From Metarhizium brunneum (lineage: Eukaryota; Ascomycota; Sordariomycetes; Hypocreales; Clavicipitaceae): 64,000 nt of DNA. The notes under the pieces are model-generated. The model worked only from the letters and a program-made list of their open reading frames with translations. It did not search any database and had not been told where the DNA came from. The stretch lies in assembly GCF_013426205.1 (NCBI RefSeq), contig NC_089424.1:3596001-3660000 (forward strand), in the 5' to 3' direction. Below are positions 29,949 to 42,695 of the stretch, in pieces. The first letter of the stretch is position 1. Every line of letters begins with the position of its first letter. The position numbers and the translations under genes were made by a program.

Positions 29949-31089
29949 ATGGCAAACGTAAAGGTATGATTCCGCGTGGTGTTATTATCCCCCCCGCTCT
30001 TTACGCAGGTTTGGTGAATTTCTTCGCGCCCAGTGTTTGGTGACGCTGGGGTGACAAGTCACGACCAGATGCGAAGACGCCAAGTTCAATTGCGATAGCA
30101 ATGCCATCCATTGCCATTGCTGCTTGCAATTGACGACTCTTAACCTGATGCGGCTCTCAGCCTTCCCTGTGTTTGCTCTTGATCGACTTGCAATGCCAAC
30201 GCCGTAGACCACAAGCTAACAATGTACCGACTCCCAGGCACAGCAACAAGACCAGTCCGCATCCGCAATCCGCATTCGCGACAATCAGCGCCGCTCCCGT
30301 GCCCGCCGAAAGGAGTATGTGGAAAACCTCGAGCGCAAGGTGCAAGAGTATGAACGACGGGGCGTCGAGGCCACGCTGGAGATGCAGCAGGCCGCCCGCA
30401 CCGTGGCCGTCGAGAACGCAAGGCTAAAGATGATGCTTGCAAGCCTAGGCGTCAGCGAGGGCGACGTCGATGACTTCTTGGCCGTGTGCCAGGACCGAGA
30501 GGCAGCCGAGGCCCTGTCAAGCGTTAGCATGCGGCCTATTCATCATGACCAGAGGGATGATGAATCATCGAGAGGCGCCAAGGCTGTACCGCAGCAAGAC
30601 GTGAGCAGCGGCAAACCAAATCCGCACATGCACCCGCAGTCTATGCCTGGAAACCACCAGCACGCCTTTGCTCTCGGCGGACACACGGGGCCCATGCCCA
30701 GCTCTAGCCACAGCTCAGCGGCTTCCCGCCAGCACACGCCGCTGGATGTGTTGGCGTCGGCAACGCTCCAGCAGAATTCTTGCTGTGAGGGTAAAACACG
30801 ATGCACCACTGCGGCGTCCGAGGCGCCGAGCCCCTCGACTGTTGAGACCAACACGCGGGCTGCCACACCCACGTCTTCGCCTGACGCCGCTGGCCTGGTG
30901 CCGGGCTTTTCGTCGCCCATGGAAATGTCGTGTAGTGCGGCTGCCGCCATCATTGCTGAGATGCAGGGGCATGGGGATCTGGGTGCTGCAAAGGCGCGCC
31001 TGGGCTGTCGTGGCCAGCAAGAGTGTCTGGTGAAGAACACTATGCTGTTCCAGATTTTGGAGAGCGAAGGACGCGGTAACTTTTCATGA
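29949..31089 (+). CDS. bZIP transcription factor, cysteine-bearing
   Basis: Two exons, 29949-29963 (MANVK only) and 30238-31089, joined over a 274-bp GT-AG intron; 288 aa. The first exon is inferred because the second has no ATG before the DNA-binding region. The basic region is RDNQRRSRARRKEY (about residues 19-32), followed by a leucine-zipper-like heptad region (VENLERKVQEYERRG to ARLKMMLASLG). The remainder is Ser/Pro/His-rich and disordered. Cysteines lie at 89, 187, 188, 194, 237, 262 and 268, the last two in GCRGQQEC. The type is a nuclear fungal bZIP whose target is unknown. Its 3' end faces the ACR3 arsenite transporter 198 bp away, a suggestive partner. The long intron and tiny exon 1 are the least certain parts. 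Confidence 0.8.
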
Positions 31090-31287
31090 GGCCCTCTCTG
31101 CTGTCACGACAATATTTCTCGACAAATCCGCGGAAGAGTTTATTTTCCTGGGCTCTGGCATATAAAAGTGGCTGCTCCCATGAGGGGCGACATGGGCTTT
31201 TTCAGAAGCATCGACTCTATCCTGCGCCGTCTACAGCAATGGCTGGCAGTATCAACGGACGAGCGGCAAACAGTGCTTGGTCTTGGC

Positions 31288-32530
31288 TTACTCCTCCCAT
31301 TTCCACCGCCGTCCAATCCATCTCACGAAATACACTAGCCCAACCAAGACAGGAACCTCGATCAGAGGCCCAACCGTCGCCGCCAACGCCTGCTCACTAT
31401 CCGCCCCAAAGGTTGCAACCGCCACCGCGATGGCTAGCTCGAAGTTGTTGCTGGCAGCCGTGAAACTCTGCGTGCATCCAATGCGGTAGCCATACCCCAG
31501 TCTCCTCGTCACCCATAGCGTAACAAAGAAGATGACGAGGAAATACACTACCAGCGGAGCGGCCACACGCACAACACTCACAATCTGCCGCACGACATGC
31601 TTTCCCTGGGCGGCAAACAACACAATAATCGTGTACAGCAGCCCGATCAGGGACCATGGCGACAGGAGCTTCATAAAGATGTCGTTGTACCACTTCTCGC
31701 CGGCTAGATGCCGCAAGGCAAGGCGGGTGACGATTGCCGTGCCGAGAGGGATGCCCAGAAACACGCCCACGCTCGTTGCGACAACAGAGTATTGTACGGC
31801 CACGTCGTCACTGTCTGGGCGTCCAATGACACGGATAAAGAACACAGCCATGGGCGCGAACAGGACCATCTGCAGCATGGAATTGATGGCGACCAAGATG
31901 GCGCAGTACTCGGCGTCGCCACCCGCAAGGCCATTCCATATAAGCACCATGGCAATACAGCGGCCAAGACCGACGAGAATGAGGCCATTGCGGAGATCTG
32001 GTTCGTCGGGGAGAAAAGCCCATGCCAGGCCGAGCTTGCAATCATTGTTAGCCCGAAGCCACCTACCGACGAGTGTACGGGGGGGGCAAAACCATGTACC
32101 ATGAAGAACGGTGCGACGATCCAGTTGAAGACGATGCTGAAGAGGACCTGCATCCAGAGGGCCTTTTGCCCCAGAATCCTGTGCAGCGTTTCGTACCGCA
32201 CATTACACAGGATGGGGTACATCATGACCAACAACCCGATTGCTAAAGCTTGGTGTCAGAAGCGCATGGCACCAGACGGCGTGTAGTCATCTTGTCCGAC
32301 GTACCGATTGGTATCGACACCCCGACCCAGCGTCCCTGCTGGAGAACCCTCTCGGTGCTGGGCACAAAGTTCCCCAGCAGTATGCCGACGAGCATGGCGA
32401 GAAGGATCCATATGGCGAGGAACTTGTCCAGCCAGCCGAGGGACTTGAAGGCCGATGTCTTTTGCGCGCATGCCGGGGATTGTCTCTCCGTGTCGTGTTG
32501 CTTGGTGTCGTTGGGCGTGGGCTCGGCCAT
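31288..32530 (-). CDS. ACR3: Arsenite efflux transporter ACR3
   Basis: Three exons on the minus strand: 32530-32305, 32242-32100 and 32034-31288; 371 aa, normal for ACR3. Introns are 62 and 65 bp. A polar N-terminus is followed by ten hydrophobic segments. These include FLAIWILLAMLVGILLGNF, SIVFNWIVAPFFM, the GLGRCIAMVLIWNGLAGGD block with the conserved Cys149 essential in ACR3 proteins, and FTAASNNFELAIAVAVATFG. The protein is of the bile/arsenite/riboflavin transporter superfamily and exports arsenite (and in some members antimonite) across the plasma membrane, driven by membrane potential or protons. Reading through intron 2 would shift frame, so the intron is required. Converges with the bZIP gene. 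Confidence 0.94.
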
Positions 32531-35500
32531 TCTTTCTTTGTTTTTGTTTTTTTGGCGAAATTAGATCTTGTGGGGAGAGTAGTTTATGGACATGGGGAAT
32601 TTTTGAAAAGAAGAAGATGAAAAATATGCTATGGCTTTTTTATATTTATCTTGGCGTAACATCAAATTTTGTTTTCTTTTAACCGTGTGATGCTGGTAAC
32701 AGTGTACCCGGTCATTGCCTATGGGTTTTTTTTTAGACGTGGGCCAATGACAGGGAGCTTGTGACAGACAAGGGTGGCCAATCAGAGGCGGGGAGTGAGT
32801 CTCGGTGTTGGGGATGACATGGAATTGGGACCGTCCGGACAGTAGGGTTGCAATTTGCAGGAATATTGGAGCGAGCTGGACACTGGAGATATGGGTTGGA
32901 ATTTGCATTGATGGATGGTTCATGTGCACAGGTGTCTGGGAGCTGGTGCTGGGGAGGAGTGATAGCTACAGGTGTGTGATTTGGGGTACTTGGCCTTTGG
33001 ACTAGTTTGATAGTTGATACCAGACATTGCATTTTGACGGCAAGAGGGGTAGATTTTAAACTTGATTTATTTGCTTAGAGTGATTTGACTGCACATGTCG
33101 TGCTGTGCTTGTTGAGGTCGTGATACGACGGGTAGCGGGAGTCTTTTAAATTTGTGCAACGGTTAGGGAGTTTGGGATACCCAGGGTGCGACTTGGAGGC
33201 GAGGGAGGACATCTGTTGTCATGCATGGGTCGCCTTGGGAAGAAGTACATTTGGGAATCGTCTTGGCTGCCGAGGCCAAAGGTGTTCGCGCAAGGGACCT
33301 GGATATCGCGCCGTGGTATACTATACCTTGCTGTGTTGGCGTGTATTTGATAAGCGGGCATGTGATGCTACTGGCCAAGTGTCCGCGATATGCCGGGACT
33401 TTTGAGAGATGTGCTGTGGATGAATACAATCTTGATATCTTTGATAGAATAGATGCAGATGTGACGGTCCTTTACTTTGGGTACGTGCGATGAGGCACGC
33501 GGTGTCGTACAACTGGGCCCTTCGTGATGTCGTGCTAGCACGAATATTGGAATAGGTTGAAAAATAAAAGAAAATCAACACCGCTGGGTATGAACCACTG
33601 GCAGGGACGTTCCGGAACTAGAAGCGCTGGTTTGTGTGTTTATTTATACTTGGCAAATTAAGTTTTGGATGAATGGTGCTACATGCGTGCAATGTGGTGC
33701 AACGCCTACTTCAAGCACGGCGACTTCAGCAGCCGGCTGGGAACGACGAGGCCCAACGGAAACAAGCACAGGAACCCGTTTCTAACGGGCGGGCAGCTTT
33801 GCGTTTTCGAGCCAAGAAAGCTGCCGGATCTGGGAGGATGATGAGCAACTTGTTCCGTGGCATGGATATCAACGACAGACTACAAAGGACTGCCATCAAG
33901 GAAGAGAGAGGCAGCAGCTCCGCATATCCCTCCATGCTTGGCTCTCACGCCCGCTCCTCTGCCAGTCATGTGTCACATCGCCATCTTGCCCGTCGATAGG
34001 TATGGTGTGCGGGCATAGGCCGGCGATTGATTTCTTGGCTAGGCATAAGTCGCAGAGAACATGCCGTGCTTGTGCTCCCTGGAAGAATCAACACGTTGTC
34101 ATACGCGGAGGAGGGAACACCCGAGGGAGCCTTTTTGCGGTTACACCAACCCTTGGGCAAATGGTAGCCGGCCTAGGCAGCTCAGTAGCATAACGGCCTT
34201 GCGCGGTCAAAAGTCGGCGTCCCCCGCAACAAGAGATTCCACGGGTGGCATTCGAACAACCGCGATGAAAAGTTTCAGTAGTCCTCAGCCGTGTAAGCCG
34301 AAAAGATAGGAGGCTTGTGAACTAGCGAAACTTCAGTAGCTCCCCATTATGTAAGTTATTGCTGGCGAAACCTCGATTACCGCCAGCACTATACACGCTT
34401 TGCAAAAACCTGCAAAAGGAGCACGGGCATTTTCATGGTCGGATAAAGCCATAAGCCCACTTGGGTCGTTGACCAGAAAGAAAAACGCCAGAGCTGAAAA
34501 AGTCGTGTGCTATCAGGCTTGCAGTCTAAGAACAATGTGGCTTGTAAAACGGGCGTTCCAGACCCCATTTGGGGACCAAGGCAAAAAGAAAGAAAAAACT
34601 CTAACCAACCTGTTTTCTGGGAAGGGTTGCTTACCCCAGATAAAAGAACAAACGGGCTTCTTTTTTTAAGCTGACGGCATCCAATCCCAGTCTTGCGATT
34701 GCCGCGCACGCAGCCTCTTGCACCGAGGATCCCTGGCCTTCGGCAGCTTCACTTCCGACCAACTTCTAATTTGAGTAATTGGCAATCAGCCGCCGGGTGT
34801 CGATCCCTTTTCTTGGATGAACTGAAGAGATAAAATTGCCTTTCGGGGAATAGCGGCAGCAGCATGTCATTGGGTGAGAGGCCAAGAGATCTATCAGCCC
34901 CAAGGGGCTCTTGGCTTGGGGTCCGGATCCGGCAGTGCAATTGTTGTTCGCAAGGGTCGCATATTTGAGTACCTCGACGGTTCTGCGGCTACCGCGTCTG
35001 GTGTTGCTCTGTTGCGGCAACCGACCAGCACAAAGTAAATGAGTTTCGATGGCAGGAGGTATATGGAAAGATGGACGAATATAAAGTCGTGTTCACCGCG
35101 TGCAGGTCAGTCATTTCCAGAGTTAGTACGGGGTATATCGTCGAGGACGTCTGCTGATCGAATCCAAATAGGCGACCGACGCACCACTCACAAAAAGTCC
35201 ACCACAATGCGTCCCCCGCTCCCCCAACTGTTTAAATATAACCTCATCTACCGGCAATCTGTCGTAATACCAGCCCTCTGCTCTATTGTGTCCGGATAGT
35301 GCGGCATCAGCTCTGCAAGCCTAGGCTGTACGTGGAGGAGTTGCTTAGTCCGTTTCGGCCGAGGTTGGACTTTCACCTTCCCAACTAGGAAGTTGTCGTC
35401 AGTTCGCGCGTGAAGTTTATGTGATGGTGTAACTCGTCCCCAGCATCACAACCCTCTGTGCAAAGCTTCTTTCGGGAACTTTTTTCCCAACAAACCGGGC

Positions 35501-35737
35501 GGGAGCATGCTTCATTTCCCAACTTCCTGTATCGTCGAGCTCTCGTGACGACTTCGCGGGAGTCGTCATCGGCAAAAGCGGTGCGTCGTATTGGACAAGA
35601 GGGCCGCAGTGCACTATCAGAATCAAGTATAAATAGGCAGGGGCAATGGCCACGAGTTGTTGATTTGATTCCCGGTATCACAGATAGAAAATAAATCCTC
35701 TGATACGCCTTTGAAAAAACCAAACTCGTTCGAAACC
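32531..35737. other. 3.2-kb spacer between ACR3 and the aspartic protease
   Basis: Holds the ACR3 promoter on its left and the protease promoter on its right. A plus-strand frame at 33673-33999 (about 90 plausible codons ending RHLARR) has no ATG that makes sense and no known similarity. The stretch 34170-34680 is rich in purine runs and may be an old mobile-element remnant, but I find no terminal repeats. No RNA gene recognised. Confidence 0.45.
35628..35635 (+). promoter_or_regulatory. TATA box of the aspartic protease gene
   Basis: TATAAATA, 110 bp upstream of the start codon at 35738. This is a strong consensus at a position expected for an inducible gene for a secreted enzyme, with a leader of roughly 75-80 nt. 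Confidence 0.6.
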
Positions 35738-37033
35738 ATGCAGACCTTTGGTTCATTCCTCGTCTCCCTCGTCGTGGCAAGCAGCCTCGCCACTGCGCTT
35801 CCCACAACCCCTTCTTCCACGCCTGCTGGAAACGCTTCCGTCACGGCAAAGCACAACGCAAACTTCACACGCAGCGGCCCTGCGGCCCTGGCCAAGGCCT
35901 ACAGGAAGTTTGGCAAGCCTGTCCCCGTCGACGTGACCAACGCCCTCAACCGCCAGAGCAGCAAGAGGACCACGGGCTCGGATCCCAACTCTCCCCAGCA
36001 ATATGACATCGAGTACTTGGCCCCCGTGCAAATCGGCACACCCGCCCAGACTCTGAACCTGGACTTTGATACAGGCTCCAGCGATCTCTGGGTCTTCAGC
36101 AGCTTGACCCCTTCCTCGCAGGTCAATGGCCAGACGTTGTACAACCCAAGCAAGAGCTCGACCGCCCAGTCTCTCAGCGGATCTACCTGGAGCATCACGT
36201 ACGGCGACGGCAGCAGCTCCAGTGGCGTCGTCTACACCGACGCAGTCACCGTCGGTGGCTTGACGGTGAATGCCCAGGCCGTCGAGGCTGCCAAGCAGGT
36301 GTCTGCCCAGTTCTCGCAGGACGCGGCCTCGTCCGGGCTTCTCGGGCTGGCCTTTAGCTCCATCAACACGGTCAAGCCCACCAAGCAAAAGACCTTTTTC
36401 GACAGTGCAAAGCCCGCTTTGGACTCTGCTCTCTTTACTGCCGACTTGAAGCACGGAGCCGGTAACCCCCCACCCCCTTCCCTTTTTTTCGAGCAAAAGC
36501 AACCGACATGATCTGCTAACCGCGTGCTCGTAGACGGCAAATACAACTTTGGTTACATCGACAGCACCGCCTACACCGGGTCCATTGCGTATACGCCCGT
36601 CGACAGCAGCCAGGGCTTCTGGGGCTTCACGTCAAAGGGCTACGCCGTGGGCGGCGGCAGCCTGAACACGGCGTCGACGTCGGGCATTGCCGATACCGGC
36701 ACCACGCTGCTCTTGCTTCCCAGTACCATCGTCAGCGCGTACTACGCCAAGGTCAGCGGCGCCAAGTACAACAGCTCGCAGGGCGGCTACACGTTTGCCT
36801 GCAGCCAGAGCCTGCCTAGCTTTTCGTTTGGCGTTTCCGGCGCCACTGTCACCGTCCCGGGGGCGTACCTCAACTACGCGCCTACCGATAGCACCGGGAG
36901 GACGTGCTTCGGGGGCCTGCAGAGCAGCTCGGGCATTGGGATCAACATCTTTGGCGACATTGCGCTCAAGTCTGCCTTTGTTGTTTTTGACGGCGGAAAC
37001 AATCGCCTGGGATGGGCTGCCAAGGCGTTGTAG
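35738..37033 (+). CDS. Secreted pepsin-like aspartic endopeptidase (family A1, aspergillopepsin/penicillopepsin type)
   Basis: Two exons, 35738-36461 and 36534-37033, with a 72-bp phase-1 intron; 407 aa. A clear signal peptide (MQTFGSFLVSLVVASSLATA) is followed by a basic propeptide of about 60 residues with KRTT just before the mature enzyme begins near residue 80. Catalytic aspartates are D111 (FDTGSSDLW) and D295 (ADTGTTLLL); the flap region contains WSITYGDGSSSSG with its Tyr. A late Cys pair (FACSQ and RTCFGG) matches the usual single disulfide. The C-terminus NIFGDIALKSAFVVFD is typical. The enzyme digests proteins at acidic pH outside the cell. A TATA box lies 110 bp upstream. Confidence 0.95.
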
Positions 37034-38992
37034 GAGATGTATGTTGCAAGCGATATGTATATATGGTACTTGGACACACGCATACATGCATGCATGCAAA
37101 TACATGTGTATATACCGCCATGTACAAGGTTGGTTGCAATGTTCAGGTTCCAAACTATCAAGAATCTATTAGTAGAGGCATATAGCGCTAGCATCGAATA
37201 CATGCCTCGTCGGCCATTTTGTTCATGATGTTTCCCATGCCGCTTGTCAAGTGGAGTGGTTGTACGCTTTGCCCATGTCGAACGATGGCAACAGTGGCGG
37301 AACGAGAGCTCGGTTGAAATTTCCCGACGCCATGGGCCAGGGAATCCTGAGCGATGGCGTACTATTCCAATTGACGGTTCCGATTTGCATGCCCGGCGCC
37401 TTCATGTGGCCAAAGACAAAGGCCGTCGCATGTAGACATGGATGAATCAGCCATGTCTCACGGGTAGGGTATGTCGTCAGCTCATGGCGCGAGGCTGTGG
37501 CTTGAAGGTTATTTTGAAAAGATGGACATCAGTTAGCAGCCGGAAGATTATGGGCTGGACATGTTTGTGTCGGAAGAGGCGTTGAGCTACTCGGGGTGCC
37601 GTTGCGACTAACGAACCCAAAGCTCGCGCACGGCAATGTCTCGCGATTGTTTGGGCCAACATGGGAAAATTTTGGCATTTAGCCCGACGCGGTCGGTGGT
37701 GATGATGGCGATGGCTCTCAAGACTCGATGGCCCTCCGGCCGCGACGGAACAGCCCCTAGCTGCCAAGTGTCAAAGAGGCATCGCACCTTCAAAGCGGGA
37801 GGCAAGCTAGGCCTCACCAGGCGGACAGTCAGATACATGTCATATTCCGCCGTGGGCCTGCGCGAGAGCCTGGTCGTCGTCTATGGCGCGGCTCGCAGCA
37901 GATACGCCACTCAGCCCACTTGGACTCTCCATCCTAGCCGTGGCCAGAACTAGTGTCGCGTGGGAACTTCGTTGCAGCCGACGAGCCAACATCCGCTTTG
38001 CGACAAGATCGTCTATTTCAGGACTGCAGTGGTTTCGGTTGGCGTCGTGCGAGACCGGTGGCTGCGAAGTTGGGAACAAATTGACGCCTGGGGACCCGAG
38101 TCACCTGACGACCACGTTTCTGCCCGTCCAACCCGCCACCTTGGGAAGGAGCAAGACAACATTGAGCCAGACACAACATCATGTCAATCCAAGGCCAGAT
38201 GTTGCCCGTGTATAAAAAATCAATCCCACGTCCCGAAGATGATGCCGTCGGCACTCGCCCCTCGATCCCAAGGGCCACCGCCAAGCACGCCTACACCCAC
38301 GCAAACCCGGAAGCTCTCCCCCGGACACGCTAGGGTGATCTGATTTCTGATAACTCGCACTCGGTACGTGGGCAACGCTCGACCGCCCTCCTCGGCTGCT
38401 CGTGGCGTGGTGGTCTCGGCCTCAAAGCGTCTTCGTCTGTGCGTACATGGGTCGGGTCTGAACCATCCACCACGATGTCCAGCACCTGGCTCATCTCTCG
38501 CAGACTCTGCACACCTCGCCGCGCAGAGCGCCCCTGGAATCGATACCGGCAACGCCAGGACCATGGCTCGACTGATTGGGTATCGACTGCCGACCCACCG
38601 CCAAACTCTGAGATCAACACACACTACGTGATAGTTGAATGGGGAATCTCGTGTGCCATGAAGAAACCGTTGTCTAGTCCTCTCTAGGCTATTCTCCCGG
38701 CCCTGTTCTTCGTCCTTACCTCCAAAAGCCTGCACCATATCATATGAACCCTGCTTGTCCTCGCCAGGTTTACCTCTCTATTTCCGCAAACCTTCCCGCC
38801 GTTCAAGCTTCAACAAGGAATCGCAAAAAAAAAAAAGAAAAAAAAAAGAAAAAGAAAAAGAACAAGAGATCAAAGGGTGGTCATGCCGTTGCAAGTGTAA
38901 AGCCTGCCAATTTCGCCTCATACGGGCAAAGTTCCCCCCCGGGTCTTCCGACTCCCATACTTGGTCTTAATCGAGCGCCATTTCATGCCGTC
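37034..38992. other. 1.96-kb spacer between the protease and the rhodopsin-fold gene
   Basis: Begins with the protease 3' UTR, which has ATGCATGC-type repeats (37080-37120). The remainder lacks credible genes; open frames on both strands overlap each other out of phase. The right end carries an A-rich tract (38825-38863) 130 bp before the next start codon. Confidence 0.5.
38825..38863 (+). repeat. A-rich tract upstream of the rhodopsin-fold gene
   Basis: 39 bp of almost pure A with scattered G. It lies 130 bp upstream of the start codon at 38993 and probably in the promoter or leader; poly(dA) tracts often exclude nucleosomes. Confidence 0.6.
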
Positions 38993-40259
38993 ATGTCCAC
39001 GAATAATCAGGAACCTGCAGGCGGCGATGTCGACCGCGGCCCTTCAGCTTTGATTCTGCTCTGGGTCACGGCCAGTATTGCCATCGTCATTGTTGCCCTG
39101 CGGATATTGGGAAGACGGATGCGGAAATCGTTAGGATGGGACGACTGGACCATGCTCCTCACTCTTGTAAGTTTCCAGCCATGCCTTTTCCCCTTGTCGA
39201 CGAGAACAATTTGCCAACAGCCACTTGTAGGCGCTCTACGTCGCATATGCCGCTATTCTCACCAGGCTGATTGGCATCGGCGGCATGCGGCATCTGTTCT
39301 ATCTCTCCCCGGAGCAGAGGCTGCAGGCCGGGAAATGGAGCTGGGTGTCACAACCCTTTGTCATTATGGGATTTGCCACGGGCAAGATCTCCGTCGGTCT
39401 CCTGCTGCTACGGGTCGTCTGGGAGACAGCACACTGGCGCAAGCGCCTCGTCATCTTCGCCATCAGCTCAGTCTTTGTCATTACCGTCATCAACATTATC
39501 TTCACCTTTGCCCAGTGCTCTCCCGTCGAGGCCCTCTGGAATCCGGCCCTGATAGCGCAAGGGAAAGCAAAGTGCTGGCCGCCTTCGGTCCAGACCGACT
39601 TTGCCATCTTCCTCTCCAGTACGTCAATTTCATTGTATCCTGCTCAGATGCCCCTGTCGCAAGAGGTTAACCCATCCTTTTCTTTAGGCTGGAATATCCT
39701 CACCGACGTCGTTTTGGCCGTGCTGCCGGTGACGTTTATGTACAACCTGAAGCTGTCATGGAGGAAGAAAGTCGGCCTATGTGCGCTCTTGGGACTTTCC
39801 TTTACCGCCGCCATCTTTGCGACGGTCAAGACCAAGTACCTGACGTCCTTGAGCGGACGGTCTGATATTACATGTATGTTCTTCCTCTGCTACGCCCCCG
39901 GACTTCTCGACCTTGCGGGCGCCCGTGATTATTTTCTGCTCACACGCAAAACAGGGGAGACATATGAACTCTACGTCTGGTCTGCATCCGAGCTATTTGT
40001 CATCATCGTCTGCGGCAGTGTGCCGCCCATCAAGCCCGTCTACGACTACATCCTGGGCAAGCCGCCCACCAGCAGTGCTTATGCAAATTACGGCAGTGGC
40101 AGTTACCCGCACAACTCGGGAATCTCGAGAGCCTCGAGGAACAGTCGTCCGTCTGATCCTTTCAAAAGCCGAGAAGATGAACTCGAGCTCTACCGCCCCG
40201 ACACCGGCAGCAACGCGCCCTCGCCATATCCCAGCTCACACAAGATAGACCAGTCGTAA
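38993..40259 (+). CDS. Rhodopsin-fold integral membrane protein (fungal Pth11-related, PF20684 type)
   Basis: Four exons, 38993-39166, 39231-39618, 39688-39873 and 39955-40259; 350 aa. Seven hydrophobic segments can be counted, beginning with ALILLWVTASIAIVIVALRI. Family signatures are RRMRKSLGWDDWTMLL after TM1, the loop WSWVSQPFVIMGFATGKIS, the CSPVEALWNP...KCWPP segment and SWNILTDVVLAVLPVTFMYNL, with WSASELFVIIVCGSVPPIKPV near the end. The cytosolic tail is Ser/Asn-rich. There is no N-terminal CFEM domain, unlike Pth11 itself. These proteins are fungus-specific 7-TM proteins of the plasma membrane, some linked to surface sensing; ligand and G-protein coupling here are unknown. Splice sites are supported by continuity of all four family blocks. 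Confidence 0.88.
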
Positions 40260-42695
40260 GGTCAACTCCTTATGAAACTCCATGAGGGGACCCCATAAGG
40301 GGGACCATTTGTGCCATCTGAAACCAGTTCAGAGCTTTTTACGTTTGTTAGTGCTGTTTTTGGTATATGAGGAACGGGCGGCAAAGTCGAATTATTACAC
40401 AGCTTCAATGGGAAACAATGGCGCATAATTTATTTACATTTACGTCTTGTCGTTGTTTTAACGGTCATGCTAGTAGTGTTGTACGTGGTTTGACGCGGGG
40501 GAAATACCCAGTTTTATGCGAGGGCCGCAGATGTGGTGCCGGGAAACTTGTTTTAGGAGGTGGGACTTGCATAGCATCGAGTTTTGGTAAATAGAAAACT
40601 GTACATGATGACGAGATTTGCGGAGCGACTTGCATGGGATCCTTGCCGGGTCGTGTATTGGGCATGATGCCGCTTCAACGTGTCGTGCTGTGTGGCGACG
40701 GGAGCCATGACGGCGTCCGGGGTGCGGAGAAACGCTCTTTATGCACAGCTTACATGTTTCCAAAGCGTCTGCGTCTCTGAAAAGCCCACCTTGTAAAGTC
40801 AATATTTCAACCACGAGTATCCTCCACACGGGGTGCTCTGGTGTACAAACGCGTCGGCGGCGTTTGATCCGTCATCCATCATGTGTTGCTGTTACCGCTC
40901 CGACGCCGTGGCTGGGAATGAGGAGCGTCCAGGTAATTTACCACGACCACGAAACCAAGCATCTTGGGCGTAGAGGCTCGCCAATTTACTCTGCCGGCGG
41001 GAGTAGACACGAGCTTCTCCGGTGGGAGCCGGTCTGAGCTGTCTTTCACAGCCGTCAAGTGACGTCGCACAACATGCTCCCTCTGGGATCCGGGTTGGAG
41101 ATGGCTGGGGGAAGGCAGGGAAATCCCTGTAGGGTTGACGTTGTGCGACTTTGGTTATCTGCCGGCTTTGATTGGCGGCAGATTGGTGCGAGGATGCCAA
41201 GCGTTTCAAGGCTTCAGACGAAGAAGCTTTGTCGTCCGTGACACAAAGGACCCCGCGGTCCTAGTATGTCGTTTGGAAATAGGCTTGCATCATGTCTGTA
41301 TCATGTGACTTTTATTGCGAGTAGGCGGTTTCGTCTGGATAGAGTCGATGCCCCCTTTAGCATCAGTGAAGACTGCATTTGTCCGCTGTGTAAATTGCTA
41401 TTGCGTGTTGTGCTTGTATTATCATTTGACGTCGGAGGGAAACAACAAACAACTTGGTAAATTGCTATTGCAGTATTTCCAATATGCTTGCTCACGGCAT
41501 CAAAGCCGGTGGGTTGATTGAAACTGAAAGGCTTCAATAAACGCATCAAGGGCTCGGCATGATTTATAGTGAGTAGCTCTGGCGCTGCGATTATCTAGTC
41601 TTGGGGCGAAAACTAAATCAACTAGGGAGCTCGTAGCAACTTCGTTCGATAGCAAGTGGCGGCTCACAATTTGGCACTTGACCTCAAAGCTACAGCAAGT
41701 CTATAGTTGCCGATATTTACATCCAAATTCCCTAGCTACATGTCCAACTTTATATGGGATGGCTAGCTTGTAGTTGTCCCGCTGCAGTTTCCCTCTCAAA
41801 TGGCCTGTCTTGATTTACTACTTGCCATCACAAATGAACTAGACCAAGCAAAAGGGAAATGCCACTTCCACAACTGGCTTTAACAATGAAACCTTGTATA
41901 CCTCTTGGTTGTAGATTCCCCGTACTTCTACCCCTTGACACCGGACTAGCTCCTGCACTGTGAGGCTCGTCACCACCGCGTCGTAATTTTTCTCGGAAAA
42001 GTTTGGCAAACAGAGCGTGCGTATTTGCATTCAACTTTGTAGACGTCATGCCGAGACGGGATTTTATCCCGCCACGCTCGCAAAAGACCGCATGTTGGAT
42101 TATTTCAGCACATGCAGTTTTGATTCCCAAACTAGGTCTGACGACAATGCAAGCCCCTGTCATACGTATAAGCAAAGCGCCGAGCCGGACAGGTGAAAAT
42201 TAAAGCTGCCGCTGGATTCGGGCTCGTTGAAGCTATGAAATTTAGTCTTGTTGATGTTATTGATGTTATTGATGTCGATGCTGTTGAGGTGCGGGTGACG
42301 TGTAGGCCAAGGTGGCCTTGGAAGGTGCCTGCGGCCTCTAACACCAATAGCAGCAGGCTCACAATAATGCACAAAGATATACACTGGCATTAAGATCCAA
42401 GCTCATAATAGTAATTTAATGTTATTTAGACTAATTCTAGGTCAAGTTTAAACTACATGAGGCTTGTGATTATGGCGGCGCAGCACTCAGAGACTCCAGA
42501 TGTCCAGATGTCACATTAAAGAAGTAAAGCGGGAAGGTACGTTTTGTAGCTCTTGCACATTCAATTTTCAACAGCGCTTTGTTTGATGACCCTGAGCATT
42601 TAAAGGCATCCAGTGTATTTGGGTAAAAAAATGATGTCGTCACTCATCATCATCCCCGGCCGCTTCGACCGACAAAGCAGCAAACTCCCCTCACC
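40260..42695. other. 2.4-kb gene-poor spacer
   Basis: No convincing gene on either strand. It contains an imperfect GATGTTATT microsatellite (42240-42280) and AT-rich blocks (41300-41800, 42400-42450). A catttaaagg TATA-like word at 42597-42606 sits 90 bp before the F-box gene. Confidence 0.5.

Noticed and set aside
33673..33999. Plus-strand open frame of about 108 codons between ACR3 and the protease
   Set aside because: No convincing ATG, promoter or similarity; kept only as a remark in the spacer entry.
35753..36502. 249-codon frame antisense to the aspartic protease
   Set aside because: The sense strand has signal peptide and both catalytic DTG motifs; the antisense frame is a mirror of its codon bias with no domain character.
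37244..38740. Several overlapping open frames on both strands between the protease and the rhodopsin-fold gene
   Set aside because: They overlap each other in different phases, lack ATG context and show no domain pattern.
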